Shown here one piece after another: positions 1 through 3,963 of a stretch of DNA of 9,428 bases. Positions within the stretch are counted from its first letter, which is position 1. Each line of letters starts with the position of its first letter. The notes under the pieces are model-generated. The model was not told the DNA's origin. It searched no databases and saw only the letters and a list, made by a program, of their open reading frames with translations. This stretch comes from Methanosarcina sp. (GTDB taxonomy: Archaea; Halobacteriota; Methanosarcinia; Methanosarcinales; Methanosarcinaceae): NCBI GenBank assembly GCA_017883485.1, contig JADGNM010000075.1, positions 1 to 9,428 of the forward strand. Direction: 5' to 3'. The translations under genes were made by a program, and so were the position numbers.

Positions 1-1
1 C

Positions 2-211
2 CTCAAATATGGCCAAAAAGGGGTTCTAACTCATATTCCTGCCCCCGCCATCAAAAACGACTGGACCAAAAACTACAAAAGAGGCTACAAAGGAGGCTAC
101 AAAAGAGGATACATCGCCGGCTACAACGACGAGAGATACAAATGCTTACAAAAAGGTAACTATTCAGCCGGTTCTGTTGCAAAAAATCTGGCTATTTTAC
201 AAAACCAGTGA
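2..211 (+). CDS. 3' end of an unknown protein with GY-rich tetrapeptide repeats (5' truncated by the window)
   Basis: An open frame enters from the left edge and ends at TGA 209-211, giving 69 visible residues. I do not recognise the family. The middle holds a run with a four-residue period (YKRG, YKGG, YKRG, YIAG, YND), encoded by 12-bp tandem units of the form ggctacaaaaga. It is rich in Lys, Tyr and Gly. The tail ends in SAGSVAKNLAILQNQ. It lies on the opposite strand from the terminase genes and converges on the zinc-ribbon gene at 798, so it is not part of the leftward operon. A real C-terminus is favoured by the clean repeat in one frame and the absence of stops, but without the N-terminus no function can be given. 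Confidence 0.65.
   Translation, partial: LKYGQKGVLTHIPAPAIKNDWTKNYKRGYKGGYKRGYIAGYNDERYKCLQKGNYSAGSVAKNLAILQNQ
86..133 (+). repeat. 12-bp tandem repeats coding for GYxx units
   Basis: Four successive 12-bp units are visible: tacaaaggaggc, tacaaaagagga, tacatcgccggc and tacaacgacgag. A further copy lies just upstream at 74-85. They keep Tyr and Gly at fixed positions while the two middle residues vary (KG, KR, IA, ND). The unit length keeps the reading frame, so gain or loss of copies would change protein length without a frameshift. Confidence 0.6.
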
Positions 212-280
212 AAAACATCACAAATGGGATATTTATATACCATAAACAGGTCAATAATGATACAAAAAGCAATAGTTATA

Positions 281-292
281 GCCTAAAAAGGC
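281..292 (+). terminator. Weak candidate terminator hairpin after the left-edge gene
   Basis: GCCT and AGGC pair around an AAAA loop and are followed by an AT-rich run (taaaattattttt). The site is 70 nt beyond the TGA of the gene ending at 211. The stem is only 4 bp, so this is a weak call. Confidence 0.25.
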
Positions 293-340
293 AGTAAAAT
301 TATTTTTGCAACGGAACCCCAATTTGTTTTATTTTAGTTT

Positions 341-355
341 CGGCAATTTATGCCG
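341..355. repeat. Inverted repeat CGGCA-ATTTA-TGCCG
   Basis: A perfect 5-bp dyad with a 5-nt AT-rich centre, directly upstream of the TGTAACAGAT repeats. It could be an operator half-site pair or a small hairpin. The sequence alone does not decide. Confidence 0.35.
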
Positions 356-357
356 TT

Positions 358-408
358 TGTAACAGATATTTGTCCCGTCTGTAACAGATCCTCGTCTCAT
401 CTGTGAAC
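358..408. repeat. Three helically phased repeats (TGTAACAGAT type, 22-bp period)
   Basis: TGTAACAGAT occurs at 358-367 and 380-389. A degenerate third copy, TGTGAAC, starts at 402. The starts are exactly 22 bp apart, about two helical turns, so the copies face the same side of the DNA. The second copy forms an 11-bp palindrome, TCTGT-A-ACAGA (378-388). This is the layout of a cooperative operator or of iterons. No intact gene begins nearby, so the target is unclear. Confidence 0.5.
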
Positions 409-515
409 TACCACTAGCTAAAGCATCGTGGCTTCCTGTTTCATATTCCTCTCCAGCGAGAACGAATCCATAGGCACGGAATATGATATAGAACCATCGA
501 CTGTTAAAAGAACTG

Positions 516-555
516 TCGATTTGCATTTTAGTAAATTTACTGAAATGCAAAACGA
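516..555. repeat. Near-perfect 40-bp palindrome
   Basis: The left arm is TCGATTTGCATTTTAGTAAA and the right arm TTTACTGAAATGCAAAACGA. They are complementary apart from one mismatch (519/552) and one T:G pair (529/542), with no spacer at the centre. Because of it, both strands encode similar peptides here (HFSKFTEMQ and HFSKFTKMQ), which explains overlapping open frames on both strands. It could be a protein-binding dyad, a replication hairpin or a recombination scar. Confidence 0.8.
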
Positions 556-556
556 T

Positions 557-634
557 TTCAAACCTCTAATCTATAACATCTGGAATACCCCCCGCCAAGA
601 TCACGAAACAAATCATTTCGGCTCATCTTACTAA
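557..634 (+). pseudogene. Possible remnant of a DNA methyltransferase-type gene
   Basis: The frame starting at 557 reads FKPLIYNIWNTPRQDHETN followed by HFGSSY and a stop at 632-634. From memory this resembles the stretch just before the catalytic region of DNA methylases that accompany ParB-like proteins in phages (IWNxxKQDxETNHFGSFPE). The conserved run breaks after HFGS, and the SAM-binding and catalytic motifs are absent. The next frame (621-722) stays open for about 33 codons, ending ENLEKIYENAGIKRQEIL, and may be unrelated debris. The fragment starts right at the edge of the 40-bp palindrome. The identification is from recall, not a search, so it could be wrong. Confidence 0.3.
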
Positions 635-776
635 ACGAGTGGACGGAAATGCGGCCTTATTCTCCGAAAACCTTGAAAAAATATATGAGAATGCCGGAAT
701 CAAAAGACAAGAAATTTTATGATCCAGTGTGAGGTCATATCCAGTTCAGCGTGGCAGCACATTTGTCGGCACGCCG

Positions 777-790
777 GCCATTTCAATGGC
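777..790 (-). terminator. Candidate hairpin just past the terminase operon
   Basis: GCCAT and ATGGC pair around a four-base loop, 7 nt beyond the TAA of the zinc-ribbon gene ending at 798. A second short dyad, CGGC-AC-GCCG, lies beside it. No U-tract follows, so transcription termination is only suggested by position. Confidence 0.3.
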
Positions 791-797
791 GGATAGT

Positions 798-992
798 TCA
801 CAATTTAAAGGATTTCTGCAATGGTCTGGGAATATATGGTTTATCGTTTTTTGGGTAGACCTCATGCTCTACCGGTTTTGAGAAATTCGTTTTGCAGTGT
901 GCGCACGTGTATTTGGGTCGACTAGCATCTCTGCAGCGTTTTCGGATCAGACCGGATCCGCATGAGGGGCACTTTTTGACCATTCTTGACAT
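798..992 (-). CDS. Small zinc-ribbon protein downstream of TerL
   Basis: A 64-aa protein with two CxxC knuckles, CPSC at residues 8-11 and CAHC at 30-33, separated by 18 residues. This is a zinc-ribbon fold like the zinc ribbons of IS1 InsA and many archaeal viral proteins. A basic patch (RKRCRDASRPK) lies between the knuckles. The C-terminal 30 residues are Pro/Lys rich and otherwise featureless. The ATG at 990-992 overlaps the TerL stop as TAATG, so translation is probably coupled; there is no SD, and an in-frame ATG at 981-983 is an alternative. The role is unknown, perhaps nucleic-acid or protein binding in packaging or late transcription. It resembles the zinc ribbon at 7832-7975. Confidence 0.78.
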   Translation of the reverse strand: MSRMVKKCPSCGSGLIRKRCRDASRPKYTCAHCKTNFSKPVEHEVYPKNDKPYIPRPLQKSFKL

Positions 993-2371
993 TAGAGCCG
1001 CGCCCGCGTTGTCGCTATATTTGCGAGTTTGAAATTTACAGCTTGCGTTTTACCTTCTAATTCTGTGATAGCCCATACCAGCGCGTCTAAAATATCCGGG
1101 CTGTCTGCTCCCGGTACCCACTCACAAAGTTGATCCTCAAGCTCTGGAAATGTGCCAAAATGATGAACTTTCCCCTGTTCGTAGAGTGCGCTTATAGGTT
1201 CTGCTCTTGTGGCTTTCCCTCTCGAAGCATGGACCGCTTTAAATGGTATCTTTGGGTCAATTGTTTTTAAAGTATGTTGGACCATTTCACCGCCATTGTT
1301 TGTCTCTCCTACAATCACATTAGCCTGGTGTTTATGGTAAGCTGTAATTGCTGCTTCGCCCCATCCTTGAGGCGTTAGATGACAGGTGTAATCTCCCAAA
1401 ATGTAAAAATGCCCGTCTTTGCTTTTTCCTGCTGCGATTATGCCTGTATCATCAGATCCGGCTTTAGAAGTTGCTGCAGGATCTACGCCAACAACAACAT
1501 AAGTTAATTCAGGGATCTGTCTAACTCTGCTATTGTCAATGTCTGAGCGTTTCCATAGGGCTTCCGGGTTATCACTTAAAAATTCCCCTTCGAGTTCCTG
1601 CCTGCCTAATCTTGTGCCCTCATATTTGCTTATGATACTTGAGATGAACACAGGAGAGAGATTTTTATAATTGTCTTGTGTCCTGCCTCTCGTTACTACT
1701 GTGCAGGCTCTCCCTTGTTTGTCTGTCCGCTCCTCGAGGTCCATTAAAAAGCGTGTGGGCCTGGGAGTTGAAGTTACTATACAAAGAGGATTAGGACCTA
1801 ACCTTAAGCCCAACATGAGGTTATCAAACGTTTCTTCGGGAAATTGATATTTAGCGATTTCATCAAACCATAAAAAATCAGATTGCGGACCTCGACCTTT
1901 CGAAGGCTCGGAGCCATAATAAATGTGAGTCTCGACCTTGTTAGGCCAAATAAGTTTTTTAAGAGATGGGATATACTCAGGATAGAAGTCTGGAGCCGCA
2001 CATTTTAAAATCCCGGTTTCTCCATTAATCATAACGTCCCGGACCTCGTCGGCTGTAGCACCTACTAAATTTGGGTACTTATAACCGCCATATCTAACAG
2101 CATTTATAAAAGTCTCAGTTGCAGTTCTATTTTTCCCACACCCTCTCCCGGTCCTTATCATCCATATAAAAACACCATCTTTCCCCCATTCATCAGGGGG
2201 AAGTTGCTCTTCTCTAGCAAGAAATAACCAGTCTTTTTCAATCAGTTCCAACTCAGAGACTGAACGTTTCTCTATTATCCTCTTCAACTGGCTCGGTTTC
2301 AAGCTCGCCAAGTATTCCCTTGAGTATCGAGGATCGTTTCTTTTCAATTTCAGTTGCTGGGATATCAACAT
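992..2371 (-). CDS. terL: Terminase large subunit (packaging ATPase and nuclease)
   Basis: This is the motor that pumps viral DNA into proheads and cuts concatemers. The 459-aa length fits the family. The ATPase half has Walker A GRGCGKN (75-81), Walker B FLWFDE (166-171) and coupling motif TSTPRPT (200-206). The linker has QELEGEFL (258-265). The RNase H-like nuclease half has acidic residues in VVGVDPAAT (D297), VGETNNGG (E355) and SPDILDALVWA (D426, D429). Walker A has Asn81 where Ser/Thr normally contacts Mg2+. The ATG start gives a 119-bp overlap with terS. A TTG at 2309-2311, preceded by AGGG with 5-nt spacing, would give a 439-aa protein and reduce the overlap; both keep all the motifs. 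No portal or capsid gene follows. Confidence 0.96.
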   Translation of the reverse strand: MLISQQLKLKRNDPRYSREYLASLKPSQLKRIIEKRSVSELELIEKDWLFLAREEQLPPDEWGKDGVFIWMIRTGRGCGKNRTATETFINAVRYGGYKYPNLVGATADEVRDVMINGETGILKCAAPDFYPEYIPSLKKLIWPNKVETHIYYGSEPSKGRGPQSDFLWFDEIAKYQFPEETFDNLMLGLRLGPNPLCIVTSTPRPTRFLMDLEERTDKQGRACTVVTRGRTQDNYKNLSPVFISSIISKYEGTRLGRQELEGEFLSDNPEALWKRSDIDNSRVRQIPELTYVVVGVDPAATSKAGSDDTGIIAAGKSKDGHFYILGDYTCHLTPQGWGEAAITAYHKHQANVIVGETNNGGEMVQHTLKTIDPKIPFKAVHASRGKATRAEPISALYEQGKVHHFGTFPELEDQLCEWVPGADSPDILDALVWAITELEGKTQAVNFKLANIATTRARL

Positions 2372-2726
2372 TATAGTTCAGCGCCTCGGTCTGTGATTTC
2401 ATACTGATATTTTCTTTTCGTCCATAGTCCGCGGGATAACGCCTTTCAAGTAGCCACATATCATTAGTAGTATTACCACGCACGGCGGCTTCCCTGATTC
2501 GCTGTAAGCAGTTTTTAGCACATGTAGCTTCAGAAGCCCTGACTTTATCGTAAAAGTCACACAACTTCTTTTCCTTCCCTGCAGCCCCTGCCTTCATCCA
2601 ATTATCAAAAGATTGAAAAGATATTCCTGCAGCCTGACAAGAGAGATTATAGGAGAGACCCAATTCTATATTTTCACAAAATACATCTGTTAATTCTTCG
2701 GTTAGTTTAGATTTTCTTCCTGCCAT
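2253..2726 (-). CDS. terS: Terminase small subunit (DNA recognition)
   Basis: TerS binds the packaging site and brings TerL to it. The 157-aa protein opens MAGRKSKLTEELTDVFCENI, then has a helix-turn-helix at about 26-46 (LSYNLSCQAAGISFQSFDNWMK without its first residues). A helical stretch (FYDKVRASEATCAKN) follows, then the hallmark WLLERRYPADYGRKE (91-105). This order is typical of phage HTH-type TerS. I chose the ATG at 2724-2726 because GAGGG sits 5 nt upstream; an in-frame TTG at 2736-2738 would add four residues but has no SD. The acidic C-terminal tail is encoded in the stretch that overlaps TerL. Confidence 0.93.
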   Translation of the reverse strand: MAGRKSKLTEELTDVFCENIELGLSYNLSCQAAGISFQSFDNWMKAGAAGKEKKLCDFYDKVRASEATCAKNCLQRIREAAVRGNTTNDMWLLERRYPADYGRKENISMKSQTEALNYNVDIPATEIEKKRSSILKGILGELETEPVEEDNRETFSL

Positions 2727-2738
2727 TTTTGCCCTCAA

Positions 2739-2784
2739 ATGTCTAGTTCTTTGTCCATTTTATTGTGTTTTTGTCTATTTTGTC
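2739..2784. repeat. TTTGTC repeats upstream of terS
   Basis: TTTGTC occurs at 2750-2755, 2770-2775 and 2779-2784, and ATGTC at 2739-2743 (GACAAA or GACAT on the coding strand). They fill the 60-nt leader of terS. They might be a binding site, for example for TerS, or chance in AT-rich DNA. The 20- and 9-bp spacings are irregular. Confidence 0.3.
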
Positions 2785-2786
2785 TA

Positions 2787-3026
2787 CTAAATAATAGTTA
2801 TCTGAAGAATAAAATACTTTTTATTTCTTTTATTTTTTGAGTTAGTTGAGTCTGTTTTTTTCTTTATATTATTTTCTAAGTTTATAAAGTTAACAGTGCT
2901 AACATTCCGTTCAGAAAATAATATACTCAAAATTGCTAGTAACGAATCTAATATCGACAACGCTTTCGGTTGATGTTTTTGTTGCTTCTTCGTGCTCTGG
3001 GATGTGTTGGTCCAGTTTCTTATCAC
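2787..3026 (-). CDS. Doubtful 79-aa ORF between the 99-aa gene and terS
   Basis: The frame opens with GTG directly after the upstream TAA (taaagGTGata), so the AGGTGAT run is both the only SD-like sequence and the start codon. The product is rich in Lys, Asn, Ser and Ile, with a leucine-rich middle (ALSILDSLLAILSILF) and a very basic second half, and no ATG. No family is recognised. Being open for 79 codons between two real genes on the same strand is its only support. It may instead be an AT-rich untranslated spacer. Confidence 0.3.
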   Translation of the reverse strand: MIRNWTNTSQSTKKQQKHQPKALSILDSLLAILSILFSERNVSTVNFINLENNIKKKTDSTNSKNKRNKKYFILQITII

Positions 3027-3028
3027 CT

Positions 3029-3328
3029 TTAATTGCTACGTTTTTTACTTTTCTTTGATTGCTTCGTTCCGATTCTTTCGAATGCCTCAATAGTTTTGAT
3101 TAACTTAGGTGTCAAAGACATCTCAATTAACCTCAAAACTTTTGCATCATCCACAGCCTTTAAAGAAAAACAGTTTTGAAGACTAATCCTCGCGCTCATT
3201 TCTTTGTCTTCGGCTTTTGTGCTTCTTTCTAACCCTGAAAGCATTGACATGCGATTCCAGTTTAACTGAAGAAGTCGACCCGTTCTATCTTCGTTGTCTA
3301 TCATTGTATTACATTTTCCAGTTTTCAT
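3029..3328 (-). CDS. 99-aa protein of unknown function in the packaging operon
   Basis: The ATG is 2 nt after the stop of the AbrB-like gene (TAAgcATG) and is preceded by AAAGGAAGAG, a good SD, so the two genes are probably translated together. The product looks helical and soluble. A first segment (LLQLNWNRMSMLSGLERS) is followed by a second (LKAVDDAKVLRLIEMSLTP), a third (KLIKTIEAFERIG) and a very basic tail (KQSKKSKKRSN). There is no membrane segment or recognisable motif. Its place before terS is where accessory packaging or regulatory proteins are often found. Function not assigned. Confidence 0.7.
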   Translation of the reverse strand: MKTGKCNTMIDNEDRTGRLLQLNWNRMSMLSGLERSTKAEDKEMSARISLQNCFSLKAVDDAKVLRLIEMSLTPKLIKTIEAFERIGTKQSKKSKKRSN

Positions 3329-3330
3329 GC

Positions 3331-3489
3331 TTACTCTTCCTTTTTCGTTGGTGTTATGATTATGCTTTTGCCGTCTGTGGTGATATCCACTTTGCTTTCT
3401 TTTGTTAATTCAAACATTTTTCTAAGAAAAGACGGTATATAAACATACGTCCTGCCCTTAGCAGTATTTATTATATGCGTGTCTACCAT
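3331..3489 (-). CDS. AbrB/SpoVT-like swapped-hairpin DNA-binding protein
   Basis: A 52-aa protein, read directly from the minus strand. It has the AbrB-type pattern: a short strand, then GRTYVYIPSFLRKMFEL (12-28, the strand plus the helix that normally reads IPxxxRKxLgL), then KESKVDITTDGKSIIITP (30-47), the two closing strands. Such proteins dimerise and act as transition-state regulators or antitoxins; no toxin partner is seen. It is the first gene of the packaging operon and may repress it. No SD precedes the ATG at 3487-3489, but a TATA-like TTAAAATA lies about 29 nt upstream, so the transcript is probably leaderless. Confidence 0.85.
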   Translation of the reverse strand: MVDTHIINTAKGRTYVYIPSFLRKMFELTKESKVDITTDGKSIIITPTKKEE

Positions 3490-3514
3490 ATGATATTACT
3501 ATACGTATCTAATC

Positions 3515-3522
3515 TATTTTAA
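3515..3522 (-). promoter_or_regulatory. TATA box for the AbrB/packaging operon
   Basis: TTAAAATA on the minus strand is centred about 29 nt before the ATG of the AbrB-like gene. That spacing would place the transcription start at or within a few bases of the ATG, which fits the missing SD. A palindrome, ATACGTAT, lies between box and start codon and could be an operator. Confidence 0.45.
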
Positions 3523-3764
3523 TGTTTGCCATAAAAACGAATGCAATGTAAGTAGAATTGCACAGAAGAGTAAAACGTTAAAAAAAAGGAAAACCATTTT
3601 CTACGAAAACTAAATGAAAAACTTTAGACTTACGTTCACGCACTAACGGGGGTTTTATATCGTACGGGAATTTTAAAAACTCACTGTTTTTTAAAGAGTT
3701 AACTACAAAAATGTTAGAATATATTAAAACATATTGAAAAAGCGTGAGTATTTTTTTTTGTATA

Positions 3765-3779
3765 GCTTAGAAAATAAGC
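3765..3779. repeat. Hairpin GCTTA-GAAAA-TAAGC
   Basis: A perfect 5-bp stem with a 5-nt loop, directly after the 9-T run and only 2 nt from the next hairpin at 3782. Confidence 0.4.
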
Positions 3780-3781
3780 CG

Positions 3782-3809
3782 TTTTTGCGTGCCCGTATAA
3801 TCGCAAAAA
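3782..3809. repeat. Hairpin TTTTTGCG ... CGCAAAAA
   Basis: A perfect 8-bp inverted repeat around a 12-nt loop. On either strand the stem ends in a U- or A-run, so it could act as a two-way terminator between the operons or as a structural element of an origin. Confidence 0.45.
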
Positions 3810-3876
3810 GCACTTTTTTCAAGCCTATCGTAATCGAAAACCCATTAAAATAAAATGTAAAAAATTTATGATTCAT

Positions 3877-3896
3877 GTGTTTTTAAGCGTTTTTAA
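3877..3896. repeat. Tandem 10-bp AT-rich repeat
   Basis: GTGTTTTTAA is followed at once by GCGTTTTTAA, differing at one base. A further GTGTTTTT lies at about 3905. Phased T-tracts at 10-bp spacing could bend the DNA. Confidence 0.4.
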
Positions 3897-3927
3897 CAAG
3901 TTTTGTGTTTTTCTATGAAGCGAGACG

Positions 3928-3934
3928 AAAAAAA
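3928..3934 (-). terminator. U-tract downstream of the D5 helicase gene
   Basis: The minus strand reads ACTTTTTTTCG about 30 nt beyond the helicase stop, within a pyrimidine-rich stretch. Archaeal termination commonly uses such U-tracts without a hairpin, so this is a plausible end of the replication operon. Confidence 0.35.
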
Positions 3935-3963
3935 GTAAGAATAAAGTTAATTTTTTTGGATTG

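Larger units (their letters stand above)
212..797. other. 586-bp region between convergent genes with no intact gene
   Basis: No convincing intact gene lies here. The two open frames of about 70 codons, one per strand, both begin or end in a near-perfect palindrome and lack SD sites. The region does hold a short hairpin after the left gene (GCCT-AAAA-AGGC, 281-292), a dyad CGGCA-ATTTA-TGCCG (341-355), repeats with 22-bp spacing (358-408), a 40-bp palindrome (516-555), a stretch that looks like the remnant of a DNA methyltransferase-type gene (557-634), and a hairpin just beyond the zinc-ribbon stop (777-790). It may be a recombination junction or a control region. Confidence 0.6.
3490..3963. 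other. 474-bp AT-rich intergenic region with hairpins (possible origin or control region)
   Basis: There is no credible gene on either strand. The stretch separates the replication operon from the packaging operon and is much more AT-rich than the genes. It holds a 9-T run (3751-3759), two adjacent hairpins (3765-3779 and 3782-3809), a tandem 10-bp repeat GTGTTTTTAA/GCGTTTTTAA (3877-3896), and an AACTC...GAGTT dyad near 3677-3700. Such a composition next to primase and helicase genes is what a viral origin might look like, but a simple promoter/terminator spacer is as likely. Confidence 0.5.

Noticed and set aside
329..634. Overlapping open frames of 73 (minus) and 68 (plus) codons
   Set aside because: Their shared peptide HFSKFT[E/K]MQ is produced by the 40-bp palindrome read from each strand. 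Neither has an SD or a recognisable whole domain. Only the plus-strand tail is kept, as a doubtful remnant.
1804..2001. 65-codon minus-strand frame inside terL
   Set aside because: It lies wholly within the strongly supported TerL frame and shows no motif.
2739..2759. Seven-codon leader ORF (MDKELDI) ending just before the terS SD
   Set aside because: No SD or regulatory codon pattern; such a short frame is expected by chance.
3331..3489. AbrB-like protein as the antitoxin of a toxin-antitoxin pair with the 99-aa gene
   Set aside because: The 99-aa product shows no toxin motif (no PIN, MazF or RelE features), and the operon leads into the terminases, so a regulator is more likely.
3508..3597. 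Hydrophobic ORF of 27 residues (MVFLFFNVLLFCAIL...) upstream of the AbrB-like gene
   Set aside because: No SD, T-rich DNA gives Phe/Leu by chance, and the probable TATA box of the AbrB gene lies at its end.
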